Under the pieces are notes generated by a model. That model saw only the letters and a list, made by a program, of their open reading frames with translations. It was not told the origin of the DNA and did no database searches. Made by a program: the position numbers and the translations under genes. From Mycobacteroides abscessus ATCC 19977 (lineage in GTDB: Bacteria > Actinomycetota > Actinomycetes > Mycobacteriales > Mycobacteriaceae): a stretch of 64,000 bases of DNA. The stretch is from assembly GCF_000069185.1 (NCBI RefSeq), contig NC_010397.1, forward strand, positions 4,526,001-4,590,000. The letters are read 5' to 3'. Of the stretch, positions 53,379-63,158 are shown in pieces. Within the stretch, counting starts at the first letter, position 1, and every line of letters begins with the position of its first letter.

Positions 53379-55202
53379 TTAGGAGCTGAGCCGCTGCTTG
53401 AGGGCTTCGAACTCGTCCTTGACACCGGTCGGCAGCTTGTCGCCGATGAATTGGAACCATTCTTCGATGAGCGGAAGTTCCGCCTGCCACTCTTCGTTGT
53501 TCACCGCGAGCGCCTCGGCCACGTCGGCCGCCTCGACGTCCAGGCCCGACAGATCAAGATCCTCGACGCCCGGCACGGTGCCGATCGGGGTGGACACACC
53601 GTTGGCGCGGTGCTCGATCCGGTCGACGATCCACTTGAGCACGCGGCTGTTCTCGCCGAAGCCGGGCCACAGGAATCGGCCGTCGTCGCCGCGACGGAAC
53701 CAGTTGACGAAGAACACCTTGGGTAGCTTCGACTCATCGGCCTGCTTGCCCACATTGATCCAGTGGTTCAGGTAGTCACCCACGTGGTAACCCATGAAGG
53801 GCAGCATGGCCATCGGGTCACGCCGTACCGTGCCGACCTTGCCCTCGGCGGCGGCCGTCTGCTCCGAACCCAGGGTGCCGCCGATGAACACGCCGTGCTG
53901 CCAGTCCCGGGCCTCGGTCACCAGCGGCACCGTTGTCTTGCGACGGCCGCCGAACAGGATTGCCGAGATCGGCACACCCTGTGGGTCATCCCATTCGGGA
54001 GCCAGGATGGGGCACTGCGACATCGGGGTGCAGTACCGCGAATTCGGGTGCGCCGCTTTGGTCTCGGTCTCCCGCAGGACCCAATCCTGGCCCTTCCAGT
54101 CGATCAAGTGCTCCGGCTCGCCCTCCAGTCCTTCCCACCACACGTCGTTGTCGTCGGTACGCGCGACGTTGGTGAAGACGGTGTTGCCGGCTTCGATGGT
54201 CTTCATGGCGTTCGGGTTCGAGCTCCAGTTGGTGCCCGGTGCCACACCGAAGAAGCCGAACTCCGGGTTGACCGCGTACAGACGGCCGTCCTTGCCAAAA
54301 CGCATCCAGGCGATGTCGTCACCCAAAGTCTCTGCGCGCCAACCGGGAATGGTCGGCTGGATCATGGCGAGGTTGGTCTTGCCGCAGGCTGAGGGAAACG
54401 CCGCGGCCACGTAGTACGCCTTGTTTTCCGGCGAGATGAGCTTGAGAATCAGCATGTGCTCGGCGAGCCAGCCCTCGTCGTGGGCCATCGCCGAGGCGAT
54501 ACGCAGTGAATAGCACTTCTTACCCAGCAACGCGTTACCGCCGTAACCCGATCCATAGGACCAGATCTCGCGGGTCTCCGGGAAGTGAGTGATGTACTTG
54601 GTGTCGTTGCAGGGCCACGGCACGTCTTCCTGGCCGGGCTCCAGGGGCGCACCGATCGAATGCAGAGCCTTGACGAAGAATCCGTCGTCGCCCAGCTTCT
54701 CCAACGCGGCGGCGCCCATACGCGTCATCACCCGCATCGAGGCAACCACGTATTCCGAGTCGGTGATCTCCACGCCGAGCTTGGGGTCGTCGGCCCCGAG
54801 GGGGCCCATGCAGAACGGCACCACCCACATGGTGCGTCCGCGCATGCTGCCGCGGTACAGCTCGGTCATGGTCGCGCGCATCTCGGTGGGATCCACCCAA
54901 TTGTTGGTTGGGCCGGCATCCTCTTCACGCTCGGAGCAGATGTAGGTCCGCGATTCCACGCGCGCGACATCCGACGGGTCCGACAGCGCCAGGAATGAAT
55001 TGGGGTGCTTGTCGGGGTTCAAGCGCACGAAGGTACCCGCGTCAACGAGCTGCTGAGAAACCCGCGCGAATTCCTCATCCGAGCCATCAGCAAACACCAC
55101 ACGATCAGGTTGGGTCAGCTCAGCGATCTCGCGAACCCAGGCGAGCAAGCCCGCGTGTTTCGTCGGAGCATTGTCAAGACCGGGAATGGTCGCTGCTGTC
55201 AT
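53379..55202 (-). CDS. pckG: GTP-dependent phosphoenolpyruvate carboxykinase
   Basis: A 607-residue cytosolic enzyme converting oxaloacetate and GTP to phosphoenolpyruvate, CO2 and GDP, the key gluconeogenic step in mycobacteria growing on fatty acids. The P-loop is [12 protein letters not shown] with the reactive cysteine of GTP-type enzymes; [30 protein letters not shown] and [14 protein letters not shown] are further signatures. Length equals the M. tuberculosis enzyme closely. ATG at 55202 is the family start. It lies next to the Rv0209/Rv0210-like genes, as in M. tuberculosis. Confidence 0.95.
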   Translation of the reverse strand: MTAATIPGLDNAPTKHAGLLAWVREIAELTQPDRVVFADGSDEEFARVSQQLVDAGTFVRLNPDKHPNSFLALSDPSDVARVESRTYICSEREEDAGPTNNWVDPTEMRATMTELYRGSMRGRTMWVVPFCMGPLGADDPKLGVEITDSEYVVASMRVMTRMGAAALEKLGDDGFFVKALHSIGAPLEPGQEDVPWPCNDTKYITHFPETREIWSYGSGYGGNALLGKKCYSLRIASAMAHDEGWLAEHMLILKLISPENKAYYVAAAFPSACGKTNLAMIQPTIPGWRAETLGDDIAWMRFGKDGRLYAVNPEFGFFGVAPGTNWSSNPNAMKTIEAGNTVFTNVARTDDNDVWWEGLEGEPEHLIDWKGQDWVLRETETKAAHPNSRYCTPMSQCPILAPEWDDPQGVPISAILFGGRRKTTVPLVTEARDWQHGVFIGGTLGSEQTAAAEGKVGTVRRDPMAMLPFMGYHVGDYLNHWINVGKQADESKLPKVFFVNWFRRGDDGRFLWPGFGENSRVLKWIVDRIEHRANGVSTPIGTVPGVEDLDLSGLDVEAADVAEALAVNNEEWQAELPLIEEWFQFIGDKLPTGVKDEFEALKQRLSS

Positions 55203-55405
55203 CGAGAGCATCTCCTCTGTGGGTACACAGGGCCGCACGGGCACTGGTCGGCACCTAGATATATGAGGTTAGCGCTGGTGTCCTTCAGCGTGAAACGGGG
55301 TCACGGACAGTCCGTCATAGGGCTTGACACGATCTGTCCACACAACGAACAGATCGCCGACAAGATTCCGGGGCGCTAGGGACTCCGGGACTCGCACGTT
55401 GCCGT

Positions 55406-55427
55406 ATTACTTAATTACTTATTACTT
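55406..55427. repeat. Short tandem repeat at the end of the DxDxDG-loop protein gene
   Basis: Octamer ATTACTTA twice (55406-55413, 55414-55421) followed by TTACTT. On the minus strand it supplies several in-frame stop codons at and after the end of the gene at 55422, and it is strikingly A+T-rich for this genome. Confidence 0.6.
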
Positions 55428-55787
55428 GCCGCCGACGCGGCCGTGCTCGATGAGCTCCCAGTGCGCGCCGGTTCCGCGGGCCCAGGTCTCATACGTGCCA
55501 TCCGCCCCGAACGTAGTCACCTTGTCGGCGATGCCGTCCTCGTCGATATCGGAGACCACGGAGAGTCCGGTCGAGCCGTCCGAGGGATGCAGTGTGACGG
55601 TGTCGCCGATTCCGTCGTGGTCGGTGTCGATGAGATCGGTGCCCAGATCCACCAACCCACCGTCGGTGGGCAGGTACATGTGGTGATCGACGTGCAGGTC
55701 AGGACTGAGGGCATGCCCCGGCTCGGGCATTCCTTCCTCCAGCCCCCCAAGGCCTCCACCGAAACCCTGGTCAAAACCTTCGATCAT
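55422..55787 (-). CDS. DUF6802-like protein with DxDxDG loops
   Basis: A 121-residue protein with no signal peptide. Its core has two calcium-loop-like motifs, DTDHDGIGDTVTLH and DIDEDGIADKVTTF, each followed by a strand, resembling actinobacterial DUF6802-type domains with dockerin/EF-like loops. The N-terminus is Gly-rich and includes HVDHHMYLPTDGG. It overlaps the upstream GTPase-like gene by 4 bases, so it is translated with it. Calcium binding is inferred from the motifs. Confidence 0.65.
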   Translation of the reverse strand: MIEGFDQGFGGGLGGLEEGMPEPGHALSPDLHVDHHMYLPTDGGLVDLGTDLIDTDHDGIGDTVTLHPSDGSTGLSVVSDIDEDGIADKVTTFGADGTYETWARGTGAHWELIEHGRVGGK

Positions 55788-57229
55788 GACGTCATATTCT
55801 CGTCGCTTGCGGCGATCGCGTCCAGCCGTTCGGTGACTTTGGTTAGCGCCTTGTGCACTGACGGCAGGTCACGGTTACGCAGCGCCGTTGCCCGCGCGGT
55901 ATTCATAGCCGCCTCGCGCAGCTCGGAATCGATTTGGCCGACCCGCGCGGCAAGCTTGTCGTTCTCGCGTTCGTCGATCTCCACCAGATCGGCGTTGAGC
56001 CGGGTCTCCACCTCGAGTACTCGGGCCGCCACCCATTGCTCCAAGTACGCGCGCAGCTCGCCCATGGTGTCGCCCAACCAGCGATCCAGCACCGTCCGGT
56101 CGTGCAGCAGACCCCGCACCGCCACCAACCACACCGCGATCACCGCGCCGGCCACCAAGCCGACGGCCAAACCCACCGGAGCCAGGCCCGGTCGCGCATA
56201 CGCCACCAGTCGCGACACCGTCAAGGCCGCGCCCAGACCGAAGAAGATCCCGAACAACGCCATCATCCGGGTCTCTAGCCTGCGTGATCGCACCGGAGGA
56301 TCGCCGGCCTCGGGTGGCACCGGGCGATTGGCGCTCGGGCGCGGCGCCACCCAGTGCTGGGTCACCTCGGCCGAAATCTCGGCCAGGTGCTCCTCGGTAC
56401 CCTGCTCAACCTCGGCGACGATGTCGGCCACGCGGCGCCGTACCCGATCACCGAATCCGGCGACATCGCGGCGCTTCAGTTCGGCGATGTCCTCACGGAG
56501 TTCACCACCTACCGAACCCACTCGCTTGCGGGCGAAGTACAGCAGCGTCATTCGCGCCTGAGCGATGCGGTTGCGCAATGCCAGGGTCCGCTCCGATTTG
56601 CTTGACCGTGTGCGCCGCACTGCCGCCTGCCGCTGATTACGCAACTCGTCGGCGCGCGCGCCCTCACCGGCTTCGGGTGGCACATTGAGCATGCCCTGTA
56701 GTCGAGTCACCCAGGCGCGCAGCCTGTTTCGCTCGGCTAGATCCGGCTTCCCGCGGATTTTACGTACGGCACTCGCCAGCTCGTCAAGGCCCGGCGCGGC
56801 ACCGCGCGTCGACACACCCAACCAGGTGATATCCCGGAAGCGGGAGTCGTGCTGCGCCAGAATCTCCCGGTTTCGTTCCATCACCTCCCGCCAGGACTGG
56901 TGGACGTCAATCTTCGAGACCACCGCGATGAGCGCATCGGTGTTGGCCGCGGCCAATTGGATCAAGCCGCAGTCCGACGGAGTCAACGGCGCTGTCCCGC
57001 TGCACACGAAAACGACTGCCGCCGGCGACTGCCCATGCCGCAGGTCCTCGGGTTCGACAATGCGTGTCCCCGGCATACGCGACTTCAGCCCTGTCGCCAG
57101 GGTGCTCGCACCGGCCAGCCAACTGCCGGTCACCATCACGGCGTCCTGTGGCTCCACACCCAGCGGGCCGAGCGCGGGATCCACGGCCAGCACCAGCTGA
57201 TCGACCTGTTTGTCCGCCGGGGTGCTCAT
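55784..57229 (-). CDS. Degenerate GTPase-like membrane protein (Rv0210-like)
   Basis: About 481 residues. The N-terminal 170 residues follow a GTPase fold, but the P-loop region reads VTGSWLAGASTLATGL, without GKS/T, and the G4-like motif is VSKIDVHQ. The rest is helical with two hydrophobic segments near residues 325-370 (MMALFGIFFGLGAALTVSRL and VGLAVGLVAGAVIAVWLVAV) flanked by coiled-coil-prone Arg/Glu/Ala helices, as in bacterial dynamin-like proteins. ATG at 57229 overlaps the preceding GTPase-like gene by 4 bases. Length and position fit Rv0210 as remembered. Nucleotide binding is doubtful. Confidence 0.7.
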   Translation of the reverse strand: MSTPADKQVDQLVLAVDPALGPLGVEPQDAVMVTGSWLAGASTLATGLKSRMPGTRIVEPEDLRHGQSPAAVVFVCSGTAPLTPSDCGLIQLAAANTDALIAVVSKIDVHQSWREVMERNREILAQHDSRFRDITWLGVSTRGAAPGLDELASAVRKIRGKPDLAERNRLRAWVTRLQGMLNVPPEAGEGARADELRNQRQAAVRRTRSSKSERTLALRNRIAQARMTLLYFARKRVGSVGGELREDIAELKRRDVAGFGDRVRRRVADIVAEVEQGTEEHLAEISAEVTQHWVAPRPSANRPVPPEAGDPPVRSRRLETRMMALFGIFFGLGAALTVSRLVAYARPGLAPVGLAVGLVAGAVIAVWLVAVRGLLHDRTVLDRWLGDTMGELRAYLEQWVAARVLEVETRLNADLVEIDERENDKLAARVGQIDSELREAAMNTARATALRNRDLPSVHKALTKVTERLDAIAASDENMTS

Positions 57230-58299
57230 GCGCGTCCCCCGGCCCGGCGCCACAGCCGCAGCGAGCCACGCGCAATATCGGTCCCCAACGCGGCATACGT
57301 GGAGTTCACCGGCCCTTCAGCGAAGCGCTGCCAACGCTCGGCGCGGTAACGGTGATCTTCTGGGTGGTCGCTGAGGTCCACCGGGATGCCTGCCGCCGTG
57401 GCGGCGTCCACCGCGCACCGCATCGCGGCGACCACGACGTCATCGCTGTTCACAAAGGAATCGATCTGCATCGGCAGCACACCCGTCACCCCGATCTTGC
57501 GGAGCTCGGCCAGTACCACGCGCATCCGGCGGTACCAGCCTTGCGCGATGGCCTCGCGAATCGCGCTGACCACCGCGTCGATGCCGGACAGATCACGCAG
57601 CAAGGAGGTCAAACCCGGCGCCGCGAGGCTGGGAACCTGGCGGAGCGCGCCGATCGCACATCCCATGGGATATAGGTCCAGTTCATGCAGAATCCGTTGG
57701 CGCATCGCCACCGGCACATCGTGGGTGCAGGTGACGAAGGCGTCGACGGAACTGGTGTCGGCCGGATTCTCGACCATCAGCTTGAGCGCCTCGACCATGC
57801 CGTCATCGAGGCTGACCAACGGGACGTGCGCGGACAACGGCAGCGTCGGGACCCTGGTCTCCGCGCGATATTCCGCGCACCGCGACACCGCCGCGGTCCA
57901 CGGCCCACGGGCGGCACCAGGATCGGTCAGGTCCGCCTTGTTGAGAATCAGCACCTTGGGTGCGATGGATGCCTCCAGAACCGCACGATCCTCGGGTTTG
58001 AGCGCCTCCGCGAAAACCACCACATCCACATCCGCAACCAACGGTTCTGGATCTGCTCCGGCGATCGGCACCTCGATAAGCGCATGGCCCGGGCCCTCAT
58101 CGGCCGGCAAGGTGAGCCCCAGCGCCCCGATCACGCTGGTCACGCCGACCCCGGCGCGGCCCCGTACGGCCACCCGCAACGGGTCCCCCGCCCGCACCAC
58201 CACGTCGTGAATGCGCTGGCCGCCATGGATCTGACGAATCTCCGGACGCGTCGCGAATCGCTCGAGCGTCGCCCGGAAGACCTCAAACCCCCGCGTCAT
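57226..58299 (-). CDS. Degenerate GTPase-like protein (Rv0209-like)
   Basis: A 357-residue protein with a GTPase-like N-terminal domain: a P-loop-like VRGRAGVGVTSVIGALGL that lacks the usual Lys (Val in its place), VADVDVVVFAEAL (G3 region) and a clear G4 motif LILNKADL. The C-terminal 200 residues are helical. It is followed by the Rv0210-like gene with a 4-base overlap, so the pair likely acts as one complex, as in dynamin-like protein pairs. Length fits Rv0209 as remembered. Function is unknown. Confidence 0.7.
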   Translation of the reverse strand: MTRGFEVFRATLERFATRPEIRQIHGGQRIHDVVVRAGDPLRVAVRGRAGVGVTSVIGALGLTLPADEGPGHALIEVPIAGADPEPLVADVDVVVFAEALKPEDRAVLEASIAPKVLILNKADLTDPGAARGPWTAAVSRCAEYRAETRVPTLPLSAHVPLVSLDDGMVEALKLMVENPADTSSVDAFVTCTHDVPVAMRQRILHELDLYPMGCAIGALRQVPSLAAPGLTSLLRDLSGIDAVVSAIREAIAQGWYRRMRVVLAELRKIGVTGVLPMQIDSFVNSDDVVVAAMRCAVDAATAAGIPVDLSDHPEDHRYRAERWQRFAEGPVNSTYAALGTDIARGSLRLWRRAGGRA

Positions 58300-58432
58300 C
58301 GTTGCCTTTCAGACCCAATCTCGTCGCTCGCCTGCCAAATGCTCACATTGTCACCTCATCAGGTGGAGGGTTGCACCCTGGTAGGCATCTGTTGAGTATC
58401 GATACGCGCCGGGATTATGGGATCTGCCGCCT

Positions 58433-59248
58433 ATGGGTGACCATGGGGATATGCGTTGTGACGGCCAGGAACGGGGCTGCGCGGAGGCTGGGTCAGCCAC
58501 CGACGAGCTCCCGGGAACCGTCGGCGCCGCCTCCTCGGGCCGGACGGATAGCCAGAACCACCATCCACGCCGGGTTTCGAGCTTCAGATCACGCGGTTCG
58601 TCGTTGTCCGAAGGGCAGCAGAAGGCATGGGATCGATCCTGGCCCACGTATGGCCGTCTCGCCCGGGAGGCCGACGGCAGCTGCCCGCCACTGGACCCAG
58701 CCACCTGGTTTGGGCGCACCGCCCCCCTGATACTTGAAATCGGTTGTGGCACTGGGACATCTACTGCTGCGATGGCATTGCAGGAGCCCGATTTCGATGT
58801 GCTCGCGGTGGAGGTCTATCGCAAGGGCCTGGCCCAGCTGTTGTCGGCGATCGACCGCGAGGGCATCGAGAATATTCGGCTGATCCGCGGCGACGCCCTG
58901 GATGTGCTCGAGCACCTGCTGCCGTCGGGATCGCTGACCGCGGCCCGGGTGTTTTTCCCGGACCCCTGGCCCAAGGCCCGCCATCACAAGCGGCGGTTGC
59001 TGCAGCCGGGCACCGTGGCGCTGCTGTCCGACCGTCTGCGCCCGGGCGGCACTCTGCATGTGGCCACCGATCACGCGAATTACGCCGAGCACATCGCCGA
59101 GGTCGGCGACGGTGAACCGACGCTGCGGCGCCTCAGGCTCGATGATCCGCGCATCCCGGTCTCGGTGAACCGGCCCACGACCAAGTTCGAGGGCAAGGCC
59201 CACACCGTCGGCAGCGTCATCAACGACTTCGTCTGGGAGCGATTGTGA
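58433..59248 (+). CDS. trmB: tRNA (guanine-N7)-methyltransferase
   Basis: A 271-residue TrmB that methylates G46 in the tRNA variable loop. The SAM site is LILEIGCGTGTSTAAMALQ, then LAVEVYRKGLAQLL, and the family signature FFPDPWPKARHHKRRLLQP; ATDHANYAEHI and PTTKFEGKAH are further conserved parts. About 50 N-terminal residues before SSFRSRGSSLSEGQQ are unconserved, and a later start is possible. It overlaps the NYN gene by 4 bases and precedes mmpL3, the conserved mycobacterial order. Confidence 0.92.
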   Translation: MGDHGDMRCDGQERGCAEAGSATDELPGTVGAASSGRTDSQNHHPRRVSSFRSRGSSLSEGQQKAWDRSWPTYGRLAREADGSCPPLDPATWFGRTAPLILEIGCGTGTSTAAMALQEPDFDVLAVEVYRKGLAQLLSAIDREGIENIRLIRGDALDVLEHLLPSGSLTAARVFFPDPWPKARHHKRRLLQPGTVALLSDRLRPGGTLHVATDHANYAEHIAEVGDGEPTLRRLRLDDPRIPVSVNRPTTKFEGKAHTVGSVINDFVWERL

Positions 59249-59934
59249 GCCTGGCCATGGAAGGCGCCGCCTGCAGCACCTCGGCCGTGGAGGAATCCAA
59301 CCGCCGACGTCGGGTGCTACGGGTGCTGCTGGTGTGGGACGCACCGAACCTCGACATGGGACTGGGAGCCATCCTCGGCGGCCGGCCCTCCGCGGAGAAC
59401 CGGCCACGCTTCGACGCGCTGGGCCGTTGGCTGCTCGAGCGCACCGCCGCTTATTCGGCGGACCATGCCGACTGCCTCGTCGAACCCGAGGCCACCGTCT
59501 TTACCAATATCGCGCCGGGGAGTGCCGAAGTGGTGCGCCCGTGGGTCGAGGCGCTGCGCAATGTTGGGTTTGCGGTATTCGCCAAACCCAAGATCGACGA
59601 GGACAGCGACGTCGACGTCGACATGCTTGCTCATATCGAGCTGCGGTCCACCGAGGGCCTGGCCGGGGTGCTTGTGGCCTCGGCGGATGGTCAGGCTTTC
59701 CGCGAACCGCTGGAAATAATCGCCGGTGACGGGGTGCCCGTCGGTGTGCTGGGATTTCGCGAACATGCGAGTTGGGCGCTAACCTCGGATATTCTGGAGT
59801 TCGTCGATCTCGAGGACATACCCGGAGTTTTCCCCCGAGCCTTGCCTCGGGTGGGTCTAGATTCGCTCCCCGACGAAGGCGCCTGGTTGCAGCCGTTCCG
59901 ACCGTTGTCGGCATTGCTTACGTCCAGGACATGA
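59245..59934 (+). CDS. NYN-domain protein (Rv0207-like)
   Basis: A 229-residue protein with a NYN (PIN-like) domain: RRVLRVLLVWDAPNLDMGLG carries the first acidic residue, DSDVDVDMLAHIEL the second cluster and GVLVASADGQAFREPLE the third. NYN domains are metal-dependent ribonucleases. The GTG start (59245) overlaps the trmB stop, and mmpL3 follows after 37 bases. Conserved linkage with mmpL3 suggests importance, but no function is established to my knowledge. Confidence 0.8.
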   Translation: MSLAMEGAACSTSAVEESNRRRRVLRVLLVWDAPNLDMGLGAILGGRPSAENRPRFDALGRWLLERTAAYSADHADCLVEPEATVFTNIAPGSAEVVRPWVEALRNVGFAVFAKPKIDEDSDVDVDMLAHIELRSTEGLAGVLVASADGQAFREPLEIIAGDGVPVGVLGFREHASWALTSDILEFVDLEDIPGVFPRALPRVGLDSLPDEGAWLQPFRPLSALLTSRT

Positions 59935-59971
59935 AAACTCAGCGCGTGAGAGACGCTAGTTAGGAGATTCT

Positions 59972-62900
59972 GTGTTCGCCTGGTGGGGCCGAATGGTGTA
60001 CCGGTATCGGTTCATCGTCGTTGCCGCGTTCGTCACGGTTTGCCTGGGTTCTGGGCTTTTCGGGATCACGCTCGGCGACCATGTGACGCAGAGCGGTTTC
60101 TTCGCCGACAACAGTGAGTCAGTCAAGGCCTCGGTCATGGCCGACGACGCGCTGGGGCGTGACCGCACCACCCATGTGGTTGCCGTCATCGCCGCCCCGG
60201 AAGGCAAGACGGTAGACGACCCGGCCTTCCAGAAGAAGGTCATCGACCACTTCGATCAGCTCCAGAAAGACAACCCCGACGAGGTTTACGGGTGGGCCGG
60301 CTGGCTACGCGCCCCCACCACCACCGACCCCACTGTCAAGCGCATGGTGACGGAGGACCGCAAGCACACCTTCGTGTCGGTCAGCCTCAAGGGCGACGAC
60401 GACGACACCATCCTCAACAACTACAAGGCCCTGTCGAACCCCGATAAGGACGACGACCCCGCCAAGAACAAATTCTTGATGGACGGTGTCGACATCCAGC
60501 TCGCCGGTCTACAGCCCGTGGCCAGCGAGCTGACCGGAACCATCGGCAAGGACCAGCAGCGCATGGAGGTTCTGTCGCTGCCGGTCATGGCTGTCGTGTT
60601 GTTCTTCGTCTTCGGCGGTGTGATCGCGGCCGGCCTGCCGCTGATGGTCGGTGGTCTTACCATCGCCGGCGCCCTGGGCATCATGCGGTTGGTCACGCTC
60701 TTCGCCCCCGTGCACTTCTTCGCCCAGCCCGTGGTCACGCTGATCGGCCTCGGTATTGCCATCGACTATTCGCTGTTCATCGTGAGCCGGTTCCGCGAAG
60801 AGATCGCGGAAGGCTACGACACCGAAACCGCGGTGCGTCGCACCGTGATCACCTCCGGCCGCACCGTCATGTTCTCCGCGACCCTGATCGCCGCGGCCCT
60901 GATGCCGATGCTGATCGTGCCGCAGCAGTTCCTGCGGTCACTGACCTATGCGGGTATCGCCTCGGTGCTGCTGGCCGCGATCTTGGCGGTCACCGTGCTG
61001 CCCGCATGCCTCGGTGTCCTCGGGCGCCACGTCGATGCATTGAGTATCAAGCGGTTCAGCCGCACCAAATCGCGCGAAGAGCTGGAGAACGGCTTCTGGG
61101 GACGCACCGTCGTGTACGTCATGCAGCGTCCGCTCGTGTTCGCCGTGCCGATCGTCATCGTGATGCTGCTGCTCATCATTCCGCTGGGCAACCTCAAGCT
61201 CGGCGGGTTCAGTGAAAAGTACCTGCCGCCAACCAATTCCGTGCGTCAGGCACAGGAGAACTTCGACTCGCTCTTCCCCGGCTTCCGCACCGAGACCATC
61301 ACCATCGTCACCAAGGGCGCCACCGACTCACAGCTCAACCAGATTCGCGCCGATGCGATGAAGGTCCCGGGCTTCGTGGAGCCCGGCGGGGACAAGACTC
61401 AGATGTGGCAGCGACGCCAGGCCGTCAAGACCGACGGAGACACCAGCGTCAAGGTCATCCAGAACGCCCTGGTCGACAGGAACACCGCCGGGGCGAAGGT
61501 CAAACAGCTTCGCGAGATTCCGGTGCCCAAGGGCGTCACGATGTATGTCGGTGGCACGCCCGCCCTGGAGCAAGACTCCATCGACACCGTCTTCGACAAA
61601 CTCCCCTTCGTGATCGTGGTCTTGATCAGCGTCACCACGATCCTGATGTTCCTGGCGTTCGGCTCGCTCGTGCTACCCATCAAGGCGGCCGTCATGAGCG
61701 CCCTGGGTCTGGGTTCCACGATGGGCATCCTGACGTGGATATTCGTCGACGGACACTTCTCGAAATGGCTGAATTTCACCCCGACACCGCTGACGGCACC
61801 GGTCATCGTGCTGATCATCGTCGTGATCTACGGCCTGTCCAGTGACTACGAGGTCTTCCTGATGTCCCGCATGATCGAGGCGCGTCATCAAGGGCTCTCG
61901 ACCACCGAAGCCGTGCGCGTGGGTACCGCCAACACCGGCCGGATCATCACCGCCGCCGCCTTGATCCTGATCGTGGTCGCCGGTGGTTTCGCCTTCTCCG
62001 ATCTGGTGATGATGAAGTACCTGGCATTCGGCCTTATCGCCGCCCTTATCCTCGATGCCACCGTGGTCCGCATGCTGCTCATCCCGGCGGTCATGAAGCT
62101 GCTCGGGGACGACTGCTGGTGGGCTCCGGCGTGGATGAAGCGAATCCAGGTCAAACTCGGCCTCGGCGAGGTCACCCTGCCCGACGAGCGCAAGCGTCCG
62201 ACCGGTCGCGAGCAGGCCATCGCCGCGGCCTCGTCTCCGGTCGGGTCCAACGCGCGCACCACCAAGTTGCCGATCGCCTCCGAGCGCACCCGGCTGCCGT
62301 CGACACCGACGCCACGCCAGCACGATCCGTCGGCTCCGGCGCGGCCCACTCCGCCCCCGCCCGCTCCGCCGACCGCCCCGGTCAATCTGGCCGGCAACGA
62401 CAGCGGGGACGCGTCCGCCACGACGCGCATGGCAGTGCCCGGCAAGAATGTAGCTCCCACCGATGCGCCCACCACGCGCGTACCAGGCGGAAACCCGGCC
62501 GGACCGGATGCTCCCACCACGCGCAGCAGCGTGGCTGGCACGCACCGCCCGGACCGCCGGAATGCAGACCGTGAGATCGAGTCCTGGCTCGGCGAGCTTC
62601 GTGGGCCCAAGCAGCCCGGCGCAGCCGCGGGTACCGAGGCGGGCGACGCCACCACCGCGATTCCGGTTTCCAAGCCACAGTCCACACCGCGACCGGCGCA
62701 GCCCAACCGCGCCAGTGGCACACCCGGTGAGGACGCGACGACTGCCATGCCGATCGCCAAGCCGGAGGTGCAGCGGCAGGGCCCGCCACGGGCGCAGCGG
62801 CCTCAACCCGAGCAGCAACAGCCTGCCAAGCCCTCCACCGATGCGACAGAGGCTCTGCCCGCGCCGGGGCAGAACCGCACCCCGCAACAGCAGGAGGTCG

Positions 62901-62977
62901 ATGAGGCCACCCGCCGCAGCCGTGGCGGCAGCGTCAGCGCCCAAGATCTGCTGCGCCGCGAGGGACGCCGCATCTAA
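59972..62977 (+). CDS. mmpL3: MmpL3, trehalose monomycolate transporter
   Basis: A 1001-residue RND-type transporter that moves trehalose monomycolate across the inner membrane, essential for the mycomembrane and a known drug target. The proton-relay pairs are Asp265-Tyr266 in GLGIAIDYSLFIVSRFREE and Asp625-Tyr626 in GLSSDYEVFLMSRMIEA. Twelve helices flank two periplasmic domains. The C-terminal 260 residues are a cytosolic Pro/Thr-rich tail with repeated TTR/TTA motifs (DAPTTRV, DAPTTRS, DATTAIP, DATTAMP) ending SAQDLLRREGRRI. The linker between helices 6 and 7 is short. GTG at 59972 has AGGAGA at 59962-59967. Confidence 0.95.
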   Translation: MFAWWGRMVYRYRFIVVAAFVTVCLGSGLFGITLGDHVTQSGFFADNSESVKASVMADDALGRDRTTHVVAVIAAPEGKTVDDPAFQKKVIDHFDQLQKDNPDEVYGWAGWLRAPTTTDPTVKRMVTEDRKHTFVSVSLKGDDDDTILNNYKALSNPDKDDDPAKNKFLMDGVDIQLAGLQPVASELTGTIGKDQQRMEVLSLPVMAVVLFFVFGGVIAAGLPLMVGGLTIAGALGIMRLVTLFAPVHFFAQPVVTLIGLGIAIDYSLFIVSRFREEIAEGYDTETAVRRTVITSGRTVMFSATLIAAALMPMLIVPQQFLRSLTYAGIASVLLAAILAVTVLPACLGVLGRHVDALSIKRFSRTKSREELENGFWGRTVVYVMQRPLVFAVPIVIVMLLLIIPLGNLKLGGFSEKYLPPTNSVRQAQENFDSLFPGFRTETITIVTKGATDSQLNQIRADAMKVPGFVEPGGDKTQMWQRRQAVKTDGDTSVKVIQNALVDRNTAGAKVKQLREIPVPKGVTMYVGGTPALEQDSIDTVFDKLPFVIVVLISVTTILMFLAFGSLVLPIKAAVMSALGLGSTMGILTWIFVDGHFSKWLNFTPTPLTAPVIVLIIVVIYGLSSDYEVFLMSRMIEARHQGLSTTEAVRVGTANTGRIITAAALILIVVAGGFAFSDLVMMKYLAFGLIAALILDATVVRMLLIPAVMKLLGDDCWWAPAWMKRIQVKLGLGEVTLPDERKRPTGREQAIAAASSPVGSNARTTKLPIASERTRLPSTPTPRQHDPSAPARPTPPPPAPPTAPVNLAGNDSGDASATTRMAVPGKNVAPTDAPTTRVPGGNPAGPDAPTTRSSVAGTHRPDRRNADREIESWLGELRGPKQPGAAAGTEAGDATTAIPVSKPQSTPRPAQPNRASGTPGEDATTAMPIAKPEVQRQGPPRAQRPQPEQQQPAKPSTDATEALPAPGQNRTPQQQEVDEATRRSRGGSVSAQDLLRREGRRI

Positions 62978-63158
62978 CGACGCGGGATGCTGTCGTCGTC
63001 TCGGCTTGTTCGGCCGAGAGGACATTCAGGTACGGCACTACTCGGCCGTTGCGTTCGTCGATGTCCTCTCGACTCGGGTGGGACCTCAGCGGCGGGAGGT
63101 TTGGCGATATGACATTGCGCCCTGCCTCCGCTGCGCCCCCGGCCGAGCGGCTCGTCGA

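Noticed and set aside
61673..63025. Long open frame (450 codons) opposite the mmpL3 C-terminus
   Set aside because: Low-complexity Gly/Arg/Ala composition, the mirror of the Pro/Thr-rich MmpL3 tail; no recognisable domain.
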